This document shows positions 36,101 to 43,405 of a stretch of DNA of 64,000 bases, piece by piece. Both the position numbers and the translations under genes were made by a program. The notes under the pieces were generated by a model. That model was not told the origin of the DNA. It ran no database searches and saw only the letters and a program-made list of their open reading frames with translations. Within the stretch, counting starts at the first letter, position 1, and every line of letters begins with the position of its first letter. The stretch is taken from the NCBI GenBank assembly GCA_039990395.1, contig JBDXFZ010000139.1, positions 186,001 through 250,000 of the forward strand, in the 5' to 3' direction. Source of the stretch: CALINF01 sp039990395 (GTDB lineage: Bacteria > Pseudomonadota > Gammaproteobacteria > Pseudomonadales > Halieaceae).

Positions 36101-37641
36101 ATATTCTTCGGGAGGGTGTGGAAGATCTCAGCGAATTGATTGCGCAGACGAATCGACAGAACTCAATGGTTGAAGCGTTGCTTAAACAGCAAGCATCAGT
36201 TATTTCTTCTCTTCGTGGTTCAATACAAGCGACGCGTGTTATTCCGGTATCTCGCTTGATGCCCAGTTTGAGACGGATCATTCGTACCGTGAGCGCAGAC
36301 CTTGGCAAGGCCGTTAGCTTTCGAGTGCTGCAGGAGATTGGCTCTTTGGACCGTGATAGCCACGGTCGCTGCCAAACCATACTGGAGCATATGGTCAGGA
36401 ATGCAATGGATCATGGTATTGAATCTGCTGAGCAGCGCGTACTTGCGGGCAAGCCCGCCAATGGGCAAATAACGATTGATGTTCGCAAAGAGGGTAGCGA
36501 CTACGTTATCACGCTTACCGATGATGGTCGGGGTATGGATCCAGACGCACTTCGAGAAGTAGCGTTTAAGCGGGGGCTGGATATTGATGTTGATGCGCTT
36601 ACGGATGAGGATGCTTTAAGACTTATTTTTCACAGAGGATTTTCTACTGCAGTGACTGTGAGCGAGGTTTCAGGGCGCGGCGTTGGTATGGATGTTGTGC
36701 TGGCCGAGGTTCAGCAACTCGGAGGCAGCATCGATATTTCATCGGAGCTTGGACGAGGAACAACATTCAGTATACGTGTCCCTTCAAACCTGACTGTAAA
36801 CGGCGCATTGCTAGTGACGTCCGCTGAGGAGTCTTATGCTATACCACTGGACGGGTTGATTGCGGTTGAACATGTGCCAGTAGAAGACTTTTTTGAAGCA
36901 GTATCACATAGGTCAACCCTGCCTCTCTTCGGGCTCGATTGTGAACCGACTTATCTTGCAACGCTGTGCAGCGGTAAGAATCTTCCCGACCGCAATGCAT
37001 GGGGAGCAACGGTACCGGTGATCGTTGCTGGTAGCGATCGCCGCACGATGGCGATTGCGATAGACGATGTAAAGCAAGCACTGGAATTGGTTATTCGTAG
37101 TCTTGGCTCGCAGTTTGCTTCGGTACCTGGTCTTGCAGGCGGAGCAACCACGGCTGATGGACAAGCTATTGTTGCCCTTGACCTTAATTCATTGGTGGAA
37201 TCTATTGGCGATGAATCCCAGTCTACAATCTCGGTCGCCTCAGAAGCTCGTGAAAGAATGCTGGTGGCCGTTGTCGACGATTCGAGAACACAGCGAATGG
37301 TTGCTACCAGCCAATTCGATAAGCTGGGGGTCGAGACAGTAACAGCGGAGAATGGATTGATCGCGATTGATCAGCTAAACAATAGTCACCGCTTGCCCGA
37401 TGTCATCTTGCTGGACATAGAAATGCCGGTAAAAGACGGCATCCAAACTCTCAGAGAAATACGCAAGTCTCCTCGTCTTTGTCATATCCCCGTCATCATG
37501 GTGACATCCCGAACAGGCGCAAAGCATCGTAGGCTGGCCGAAGAGGCTGGATGTAATGAGTTCATGGGTAAGCCGTTTAACTTTCCGCTGCTGGTGCAGA
37601 GAATCAATGCTCTGACCGGGCACGAACTGCAATTGAATTGA
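33175..37641 (+). CDS. chpA: Hybrid CheA-type histidine kinase, ChpA C-terminal part
   Basis: 1488 residues. Residues 1-690 are very acidic and low in complexity, probably largely disordered (for example EESESLDWLLDEDYEEQ). An Hpt domain follows (about 705-785, His in LRTLHTLKGIAKG), then a dimerisation helix pair (about 885-1060), the HATPase with EHMVRNAMDHGIES, DDGRGMDPDA and GRGVGMDVV (about 1065-1200), a CheW-like domain (1200-1345), and a receiver domain (1360-1480) with VVDDSRTQR and phospho-Asp in VILLDIEMPVKDG. Together with the previous protein it totals about 2290 residues, close to the single ChpA of Pseudomonas. Confidence 0.8.
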   Translation: MLTESTTSDDLMSSVESEESESLDWLLDEDYEEQKESLFALSEDTFDSSLSESELQMAGRPMARGDAGIDSLDTFVEEEIILGSVGESSDIYSNTADVQPVLADEENEPTFETVAIEHVQTRSSYSLNQDIVGLDDGSDLLELVDDDDMGEKPLVLQRSSARQALSPLSVAEETQVEIGAAPQLKTLEPEQVDANITVIQELPQLPQLQQEQVDTVVWGGVNHEIELREDTLDTGTTNKPEALGSTLEISGELTEPESNQAGETQAIAAPLDALDLEVEEESLMLNIVADSPENKVELEPLSIGLSESVEEVEESFDLGFFDEAAFSDAGSESDALEAVGGAGFTDIGEIDIESLGVARVEGVAPLDPSTNDEIDYHEDFDQYEFDSADAVSVPAISEVLGPLMTAINNNIALQLQRLEEPSQSVQAELVVVADEADLVARRREGYVSLASLNIELPSDLDQLGQLEVDAIQVRLVRLASGQYCNDLFSTPANPANPSVPAIDEESIFDSKEGDTTQEYVLFADDEDIDEDFFTKSSDFPDIVSRQHVVEDADIADFPIADSANDQDFDDAIDFSDLAAATETIFTTLEEQKIEEPAPAALEKDVAQDIFGSDLEMDFAEELSGQDSDEDELFASLSMGDMELDDICGITPEAFDDKQWSSAGESTPVTPNENIERENVAHRVNVSAEKSNWCVPEGIAFSKASQDHSEIFSEFLDAFIEEAAAELEKLEDAFADWEKNFETRSLPDAVLRTLHTLKGIAKGVGLQCYGTLIHNFETLLEQFEIPAPGAEDAYFRIANAWLNAAVQGFEHVEATREDIRSELPSQTIDVFAKLNNSVKSTIETPEGMELSSIDSSASTEPVEPSQADKQAKPNALTEPGVKPLADQQTIRMTADAVDHLMNLTNQAQQLGVRSSQSTVRSKLATSELHARLSSVRTNVNQIADKALLNVTAKGGAQTSDLDALEMDQYSEIQEAANILREGVEDLSELIAQTNRQNSMVEALLKQQASVISSLRGSIQATRVIPVSRLMPSLRRIIRTVSADLGKAVSFRVLQEIGSLDRDSHGRCQTILEHMVRNAMDHGIESAEQRVLAGKPANGQITIDVRKEGSDYVITLTDDGRGMDPDALREVAFKRGLDIDVDALTDEDALRLIFHRGFSTAVTVSEVSGRGVGMDVVLAEVQQLGGSIDISSELGRGTTFSIRVPSNLTVNGALLVTSAEESYAIPLDGLIAVEHVPVEDFFEAVSHRSTLPLFGLDCEPTYLATLCSGKNLPDRNAWGATVPVIVAGSDRRTMAIAIDDVKQALELVIRSLGSQFASVPGLAGGATTADGQAIVALDLNSLVESIGDESQSTISVASEARERMLVAVVDDSRTQRMVATSQFDKLGVETVTAENGLIAIDQLNNSHRLPDVILLDIEMPVKDGIQTLREIRKSPRLCHIPVIMVTSRTGAKHRRLAEEAGCNEFMGKPFNFPLLVQRINALTGHELQLN

Positions 37642-37649
37642 GATAGCGA

Positions 37650-38087
37650 ATGAGTATTGATGAAAGGCAATGGTGCATTTTCTTACCCTGCGGCAATGGT
37701 GACACCTGGGCTGTGCCTCAGAATGCAGTGGCTGAAATAGTTACCGTAGAAGCGGATAGCTCGGAACCTCCTGCGACCTTGATGTGGCGGGGGCGGAATG
37801 TACCGGTTGTTGACCCCGGTACCGACAAGTCTACTCCGTGGCGCGACAAGTATGGGCGCTCAGGCCTTGTTGCAGTCATGCTCGGCCTTGAAGGTGAAGA
37901 GTTGGAGTATTGGGGTGTAGCTGTGCGTGGAGAAGGATTAACGATAAAGGACATGCGCAGTGAAACGGTTGAAGATGCTCAAGATCAGGCGCATGAACAT
38001 GCTCTAACTGCCTTTCGCCTTAATCAACATGTGGTGCAGATTCCTGATCTTGCGAAGATGCAGCACGAACTCCAATCCACTCAGTAG
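37650..38087 (+). CDS. chpC: Second CheW-like protein (ChpC-like)
   Basis: 145 residues. CheW-type segments: CIFLPCGNGDTWAVPQNAVA, LMWRGRNVPVVDPG and VAVMLGLEGEELEYWGVAV. It follows the kinase by 8 bp and precedes an unknown gene by 5 bp. In Pseudomonas, ChpC is the second CheW and links other receptors to the kinase; the same is inferred here from position. Confidence 0.6.
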   Translation: MSIDERQWCIFLPCGNGDTWAVPQNAVAEIVTVEADSSEPPATLMWRGRNVPVVDPGTDKSTPWRDKYGRSGLVAVMLGLEGEELEYWGVAVRGEGLTIKDMRSETVEDAQDQAHEHALTAFRLNQHVVQIPDLAKMQHELQSTQ

Positions 38088-38092
38088 AGGCA

Positions 38093-38509
38093 ATGGAGAA
38101 CGTTTTGAAACAGGTTCAGATAGATGCAATCGTACGCGATATAGAATTGGCGTTTGGTCCTGAAACCCCATTTTCAGCAAAACCATTGACCGAGGTAGAA
38201 CTTGATAGCCTCAAGTCTGTTTTTGGTGATACGGGCTATCAGGAGTACCTGCAGGACCAGGTTCATCGCCAGATAATCCGAGACTACCTTACCAATGCTG
38301 TATTGCTGAATTGTATCGATGAAGATGGCTTTAGTAGCCTTATGCAGCACGCCACTACAACAGAGGGTCGATCCTCTTTGTCTCTTCACATGTTGATGCG
38401 CAGCGTTGAGGAAGCCAAAGAAATACCCATCCATGCTAGCCAGGGAGAGTGGCATCTTTTACGCGGCTCAGCATCAACGCGGCCTCAGTTAGAGTTGATA
38501 CCAAGCTAA
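38093..38509 (+). CDS. Small protein of unknown function at the end of the chemosensory operon
   Basis: 138 residues, soluble, acidic; start ATGGAGAACGTTTTG after AGTAGAGGCA. The family was not recognised. It starts 5 bp after the CheW-like gene and is followed by a hairpin plus T-run, so it is the last gene of the operon. The central segment YQEYLQDQVHRQIIRDYLTN is helical. A role in the pathway is suggested by co-transcription only. Confidence 0.6.
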   Translation: MENVLKQVQIDAIVRDIELAFGPETPFSAKPLTEVELDSLKSVFGDTGYQEYLQDQVHRQIIRDYLTNAVLLNCIDEDGFSSLMQHATTTEGRSSLSLHMLMRSVEEAKEIPIHASQGEWHLLRGSASTRPQLELIPS

Positions 38510-38522
38510 AATTGTAACCAGC

Positions 38523-38569
38523 ATGCGGAAAAATATGACCGCATAAGCGTTACTTTTTTATTCTTTTTC
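38523..38569 (+). terminator. Intrinsic terminator of the chemosensory operon
   Basis: The stem ATGCGG (38523-38528) pairs with CCGCAT (38539-38544) around a 10-base AT-rich loop, followed after six bases by a T-rich run (38551-38569). It lies 14 bp after the stop codon of the 138-residue protein. Confidence 0.65.
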
Positions 38570-38643
38570 TCACACGATAGAAAAATTTGGCACCTTTTTC
38601 AGGCCTTTTGAACATTGGGCATAAATCACTTCCTCCACACCAT

Positions 38644-38671
38644 TGTGTGATCTGTCTCACATTTCTATAAC
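38644..38671 (+). promoter_or_regulatory. CRP/Vfr-like palindrome over a candidate promoter
   Basis: TGTGATCTGTCTCACA at 38646-38661 is a perfect TGTGA-N6-TCACA, the core of CRP-family sites. It overlaps a possible sigma70 promoter, TTGTGT (38643-38648) and TATAAC (38666-38671), spaced 17 bp. A CRP-type protein bound here would sit between -35 and -10, which suggests repression of this promoter, unless the true start point is further right. The next gene starts at 38776. The flanks 38510-38775 hold no other gene. Confidence 0.55.
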
Positions 38672-38775
38672 TACGGTATGCCACGACAAAGACGGCAGCT
38701 TGCTCCTCCTCTTTTATAAAAACAAAAAGTTTGGAGAGAGAAAAAGAGACAACGACAGATAGGGAAGGGCTCAGT

Positions 38776-39117
38776 ATGTTAACAATTACACCGACGGCAA
38801 ACTTTGATACCAGCCTCACGGCCGATTTGGAAGTGTTTGCAGTGATTGGAGGCAGTAAAGTGTATCTACCTCAAGAAGCGAAGTACGTTATGCAAGATAA
38901 GCGTGGCATATGGTTCTATTGCAATCGTAAGCCTCGAACCTCTGAGGGTGATTGGACCGTCAATAAAACCAGTATCGCGTGCCTGACCGAAAGAGGGTAT
39001 GTGCGTGCCTTGAGAACTGATACCAGCGTTCCCTGGCTGGACACTTGTCAGCGTACAGTGCGGGTTGTGACTAACCCCAATCAACGACGCGCTGGGGAAG
39101 ACGAGATCACACGTTAG
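38776..39117 (+). CDS. Small protein of unknown function behind a CRP-like site
   Basis: 113 residues from ATG 38776, with GGAAGGG before it; an in-frame upstream start at 38731 would add 15 charged residues with no better ribosome site. Soluble, beta-rich in appearance: LEVFAVIGGSKVYLPQEAKY and GIWFYCNRKPRTSEGDW. The family was not recognised. It has its own promoter region with a CRP-like palindrome, so its regulation may be separate from the operon before it. Confidence 0.55.
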   Translation: MLTITPTANFDTSLTADLEVFAVIGGSKVYLPQEAKYVMQDKRGIWFYCNRKPRTSEGDWTVNKTSIACLTERGYVRALRTDTSVPWLDTCQRTVRVVTNPNQRRAGEDEITR

Positions 39118-39172
39118 TAAATCGTGATGCTTGGTGAGACGGAGCGTTGGGCTGTAAGCGGGTTAGTTGGAT

Positions 39173-39703
39173 CTACTCGATACTGGCGTGATCATCCTGC
39201 TGAGCGTATTTGCACCAACTGACAATATGGTCATAGTTTCTTGCCATGATCTTGTAGAGATCGGCTTCCAGGCGACGAAACGCTGATTCCCAGACATCAA
39301 TATGTACAACCATCGCACAACGCTGGCTAAGCGGCATGGTGTGAGGCAGGTTTAAAGGGTCAAAGCTCTCATTCTTGAACCCGTGTGACAGTACAGCCGA
39401 CACCACTTCATTGTTTCTACTATCGTGTAGCTCGCCTTCGAATCGCCGCAATGGCATCAGCAGTTCTTCACGCGAGGGAAACTCTGGATCGTTGATAATA
39501 TTGTGTACCCAAACGGGCAATCTGTTCCGGAGGCGAGAAACTTTCATGGCCTCATCGCTTACGTCCGCCTGTTCTACTGTAGGCTCCAGCTCGGGGGCAA
39601 CTCTTCGCATCGCCATCGCATTTCTATCCGTATAGCCAAAGTCATTGAAGTCAGTAATGCGAGCGCCTACGAGAGCAATCTGTGTGAGTTGAAGGTCTTT
39701 CAT
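39173..39703 (-). CDS. Protein of unknown function
   Basis: 176 residues, soluble, no signal peptide. The family was not recognised. It contains RNRLPVWVHNIINDPEFPSR, then MPLRRFEGELHD and a C-terminal helix WESAFRRLEADLYKIMARNY. It is convergent with the 113-residue gene and 49 bp downstream (in its own direction) of the TonB-domain gene, with which it may share a transcript. Confidence 0.55.
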   Translation of the reverse strand: MKDLQLTQIALVGARITDFNDFGYTDRNAMAMRRVAPELEPTVEQADVSDEAMKVSRLRNRLPVWVHNIINDPEFPSREELLMPLRRFEGELHDSRNNEVVSAVLSHGFKNESFDPLNLPHTMPLSQRCAMVVHIDVWESAFRRLEADLYKIMARNYDHIVSWCKYAQQDDHASIE

Positions 39704-39752
39704 GCTTAAGTCTCAGCTATGATAATTTTGTAAAGGCATCGATTGGCGCCGT

Positions 39753-41051
39753 TTATTCCATCAGTACAAAATTGACGGGAACTGGAACGATGATGTTCCC
39801 TTCTCCATCTGCATACTCTGCTACGGCAACTGGATCCAGTTCGCCAAGCCCGTTGTCTTTGAGCGCATTCTCCGCCGCTCGTATGGCTGACTTATCAAGA
39901 ACGCTATGACCGGAGGAATCTGCAATCTCTACCGCCTGCAGTGAACCATCACTTGCTATGACGAGATCCAGTTCGAGCTTTCCTTGGAGGTTGCGCCGAA
40001 CCGCTGCTCTTGGGTAGTGCACTTTGGACGTGACTAGTGCCAGTACTTGCGTATTGAAAGCCGATAGCCGGCTCGAGTATTCAATGACATCTAATGCGTC
40101 TACGGTGTTTAACTCCTGGAATAGACCCGAAGAGGAACTGATTGAAGCAAGCTGCACCGGCCTACCCTTTGTTGTTTCCTCGCCCGCGCCTATTGCAGCA
40201 GCTGGACTTGTTGCTGCTGCGCTGGTGTCAGCGTAGTTGCCATCAGTGGCGCTTATTGCAGAAAGACTCTCCGCTGCAAGGCCTTCAGTAGTGGGTTTGG
40301 TGTTGTCGATCGTCGTCTGCGTCGTTATGACTTCCTGTGCTAGTTGAACGGCGGGTTCCTCCACTGTCTCCGAGGTTTCGATCTGCGCCGGCAATGCAGC
40401 CAGAAGTGTTTGCTCTGTTGCCTCTGCTTGCTTGTTCCAACTGTTGGTCTGGGTGATTCGCTCTTGTGTTTGCGTGTGGGCCTCGAATATGCCGAGTTGC
40501 GAGGAATCTACGGGCGCGAGTATTGCTGAGCGAAAAGCCGTTGAAGGCCCCTGCTCTGCCAGCCAGCCGTTCAGGAAATACGTGAATACTTCGCGGTCGT
40601 TACCCACCGCCAGTGTCGCACCGTTTAGCTGAGCCTCAGTTTTTCCAGCTGATGAGAGAGAAATTTTCAGTTGATCACCCGAGTACAGGCTACCTTGCAC
40701 CGTACTCATTATTGTTCCCACAAAGTCCTGTGTTGATTGGCTGGGTGTGGCGTTTGAGGCAAGCTCGCCTTGCAGTAGCATGCCCCCCAACAGACTGCGA
40801 ATGCTGGTACGTCGGGCAATAATGCGGTACTCCATCAGCATTGGCCCTGGTGATTCGAGTAAGTTCTCTGGGCGCGGCGTGAGCTTTTCGATATGGAGTG
40901 CACCCAGGTAAATTTCTCTGCCAGTTTCCTGATGCGTGGCCAGACCTATGATTCGAAAGTCACTGGCAGCGGCAGCTGTCGCAAGGATGCTCAGTGTCGC
41001 GAAGACCGCCAAACCCGCTGCAGTGAGGGAGTACTTGCTCTTTCGTCTCAT
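39753..41051 (-). CDS. Secreted protein: probable chalcone-isomerase-like domain joined to a TonB C-terminal domain
   Basis: 432 residues with a signal peptide (about 1-28, ending ATAAAAS). Residues about 30-175 carry GREIYLGALHIEKL, a hydrophobic LLGGMLLQGEL segment, GDQLKISLSSAGKTEAQLNG and YFLNGWLAEQGPSTAFRSAIL, a pattern of bacterial chalcone-isomerase-like proteins. A low-complexity linker (about 200-300) leads to a TonB C-terminal domain (about 335-430, SKVHYPRAAVRRNLQGKLEL then VEIADSSGHSVLDKSAIRAA). No cytoplasmic anchor typical of TonB is clear, though an uncleaved signal could serve. The first domain call is less certain than the second. Confidence 0.65.
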   Translation of the reverse strand: MRRKSKYSLTAAGLAVFATLSILATAAAASDFRIIGLATHQETGREIYLGALHIEKLTPRPENLLESPGPMLMEYRIIARRTSIRSLLGGMLLQGELASNATPSQSTQDFVGTIMSTVQGSLYSGDQLKISLSSAGKTEAQLNGATLAVGNDREVFTYFLNGWLAEQGPSTAFRSAILAPVDSSQLGIFEAHTQTQERITQTNSWNKQAEATEQTLLAALPAQIETSETVEEPAVQLAQEVITTQTTIDNTKPTTEGLAAESLSAISATDGNYADTSAAATSPAAAIGAGEETTKGRPVQLASISSSSGLFQELNTVDALDVIEYSSRLSAFNTQVLALVTSKVHYPRAAVRRNLQGKLELDLVIASDGSLQAVEIADSSGHSVLDKSAIRAAENALKDNGLGELDPVAVAEYADGEGNIIVPVPVNFVLME

Positions 41052-41227
41052 AGCCTGTTTTGCACGTGTTGTGAATTGAGCGTTTAGCTTGGCAAATGAG
41101 CGTTACAGGCAGCAAGAAAAAACCGGAGAAAAGTCCAGAATGCAGAATGAGGGTAGTGATGCGAAAAATGACCAGTCCGAATTGCCTGAAGCGTTGAAAC
41201 GGCTCCGGTAAGAACTTGGGCGTTACG

Positions 41228-42742
41228 TCAGTCTGGCAGCGAAGAGGTTTCTGAGTCGTTGTCTACGATCAGGGCGATTCGATCATTCTCGATATCGGTG
41301 TGAATGGGTTCTAGTTTGGGCATATCTTTGCTCGCTTTCGCTGACAGTTGCTGAAAACGATCTACCTTGCCATGTAGTCCTTGCTTACCAATGAGTCCAG
41401 TAACGGTTTCATTGTAGTGGTTACTGGCGGCTTTTAGGGTGTTACCCAGACGATGCAGTCGTTCCGCGACGGTACAAACCTGATTGTAGATGTCCCCTGC
41501 CCTGCTACTGATTTCCTTGGCTTCAGTATTACTTTTCTCAACCATCCAGAGATTGGCTACTGTGCGCAGTATCGGCATTAAGGTGGTATGAGAAACCATC
41601 ACAACACCTTTTTGGTAGCCGTAGTTGAACAAGTCTCGGTTGTGCTTCATGGCTTCGATGTAGGCGGGCTCTATCGGCATAAACATCATGACGAAATCCG
41701 GGCTGCCGATGCCGGGCAAATTGGCGTAGTCCTTTCTTGCCAGATCGTCGATATGATTGCGCACTGCTTTGGCGTGTGCCGTGAGCGCTTCGATTTGTAG
41801 CTCATCGGTGTCAGCGGATATGGCTCGGTCGTAATCGATCAGAGAGACCTTGCTGTCGATCACCAGATGCTTGCCGTCGGGGAGCTTGATTACAAAGTCT
41901 GGCAGTTTGCGCTTGCCCATTTCATCGTTAAAGCTGGATTGGGCATCGTAATGCTCGCCGCTTTGTAGGCCCGCCAGCTGCAATGTGCGTTCCAGTTGCG
42001 CCTCACCCCAATTGCCAGCCGTTTTCTTGTCTCCTTTTAGAGCGTGCGTAAGGTTCGAGGCCTGATCATTCATCTGCAGCCCAACCTCCAGCACTTTCTT
42101 GATTTCTGCCTCCAGTGCAGTTGACCCTTTGACGGACTCTGTATGTACCTCATTGATGCGGCTTTGGAAGCTGGTGATCTGGTCGCGAAAGGGCTTGAGT
42201 AAGGCCTCCATGGAATCTTTGCTAGTGGCCGTAAAGCTCTTGCCTTTGTTTTCAAAGATCTGATTAGCCAGGTTTTCAAATTCGCGCTTTAGCACCTCCC
42301 GGTTTTCATTGAGCAGAGCAATCTGTTTAGTGTGCTGCTGCTCGCGCTCATGCAATTGAGTCTGCATCTCCGTGTGCTGGTTTTGTAAGTCGTGAAACCG
42401 CTGGGTCAGTGCGCCAAATTCCCCGGTCAAATCTTCTAGAGCCGCCTGGCCAGAGAGTAATTCTCGTTGCATGGCTTTTAGCTCTGCCTCTGCTGTCGCA
42501 GCCGAGACGGCTTGAGCCTGGTTGCGCTCGGCGAGTGTCACTTTGTCGTGGGTGAGTAGCGATACGGATTCGGACAATCTGTTGATGTCGCCATCGCGGG
42601 CTTCAATGCTCTGTTGGAGCTGTCCGATGGTGCGCAATCGCAAGCTGGCACCGATAAGGATTCCTATGCATAACGCTATCAGGGCCGCTAACGCAATTTC
42701 CCCGGGATGCTGTAGATAAAATTGAATAACTGGATGGTTCAT
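41228..42742 (-). CDS. rmuC: DNA recombination protein RmuC
   Basis: 504 residues from ATG 42740-42742 (a TTG 18 bp upstream is possible; neither start has a strong ribosome site). An N-terminal membrane helix (IALAALIALCIGILIGASL) precedes a long coiled coil (about 40-190) and the nuclease-like RmuC core with KTAGNWGEAQLERTL, LPDGKHLVIDSKVSL and PDFVMMFMPIEPAYIEA. RmuC limits recombination at inverted repeats. The 176 bp between it and the TonB-domain gene holds nothing convincing. Confidence 0.93.
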   Translation of the reverse strand: MNHPVIQFYLQHPGEIALAALIALCIGILIGASLRLRTIGQLQQSIEARDGDINRLSESVSLLTHDKVTLAERNQAQAVSAATAEAELKAMQRELLSGQAALEDLTGEFGALTQRFHDLQNQHTEMQTQLHEREQQHTKQIALLNENREVLKREFENLANQIFENKGKSFTATSKDSMEALLKPFRDQITSFQSRINEVHTESVKGSTALEAEIKKVLEVGLQMNDQASNLTHALKGDKKTAGNWGEAQLERTLQLAGLQSGEHYDAQSSFNDEMGKRKLPDFVIKLPDGKHLVIDSKVSLIDYDRAISADTDELQIEALTAHAKAVRNHIDDLARKDYANLPGIGSPDFVMMFMPIEPAYIEAMKHNRDLFNYGYQKGVVMVSHTTLMPILRTVANLWMVEKSNTEAKEISSRAGDIYNQVCTVAERLHRLGNTLKAASNHYNETVTGLIGKQGLHGKVDRFQQLSAKASKDMPKLEPIHTDIENDRIALIVDNDSETSSLPD

Positions 42743-42843
42743 AGCGTCAGTGTAAAGCAATCGCGGTGATTGGCGGAGACTTGTTGATGAGCACGGGCTG
42801 TACGTGTCGTCATTTCATGCAGGCCAAGGGAGCCAACCAGGTG

Positions 42844-43401
42844 TTAGCGCTCGGCTAGCAGCGCATCAGCCGCTGCGCGAAGCGTTGAAAATACTCTCAC
42901 CGCTTCGCTCTGCTCAAGGCCGTGAGTTCCGTTTTGCAATGCTTCAAAGCTGCCATTGCCTTTGCCGGTCCTGACTAGCATAGGTAGGCAGCCCGATGCC
43001 TCTGCCGCTTGCAGGTCCTTGAGGCTGTCTCCGATAAAGGGGCTGCCCGTCACTGGTTCGTTGAGCTCTCGCTCGATCGCATCCAATAATCCAGTCGCGG
43101 GCTTGCGGCACTGGCAGCGTTCCTCGGGCAGGTGCGGGCAGTAGAATATCCCCGATATCTGGCCTCCTTCGGCTTCAACGAGGTCGCGCAGCTGACCGTG
43201 TATCAGCTCCAGATCATCCAGAGTGAAGTAGCCACGGGATAGACCGCTCTGATTGGTGGCGATCGCAATGCGATACCCTGCCCTGGAGAGGTCTGCGATT
43301 GCCGCTACGCTACCCTCAATCGGGTGCCAGTCATTCACGCTGCGAATGTAGCTATCGCTGTCTTCGTTAATCACACCATCGCGATCGAGAATGATCAGCA
43401 T
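42844..43401 (-). CDS. gmhB: D-glycero-beta-D-manno-heptose 1,7-bisphosphate 7-phosphatase
   Basis: 185 residues of the HAD family. The nucleophile and acid/base are Asp6 and Asp8 in ILDRDGVIN, and the zinc loop is Cys88, His90, Cys96 and Cys98 (YCPHLPEERCQC). It removes a phosphate in the ADP-heptose pathway for LPS core. It is 4 bp from glyS, the same neighbour as in Pseudomonas. Confidence 0.93.
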   Translation of the reverse strand: MLIILDRDGVINEDSDSYIRSVNDWHPIEGSVAAIADLSRAGYRIAIATNQSGLSRGYFTLDDLELIHGQLRDLVEAEGGQISGIFYCPHLPEERCQCRKPATGLLDAIERELNEPVTGSPFIGDSLKDLQAAEASGCLPMLVRTGKGNGSFEALQNGTHGLEQSEAVRVFSTLRAAADALLAER

Positions 43402-43405
43402 GCCA

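Noticed and set aside
41140..41211. 23-codon plus-strand ORF with GGAG before its ATG, between rmuC and the TonB-domain gene
   Set aside because: Too short to judge, no family, and no matching promoter was seen.
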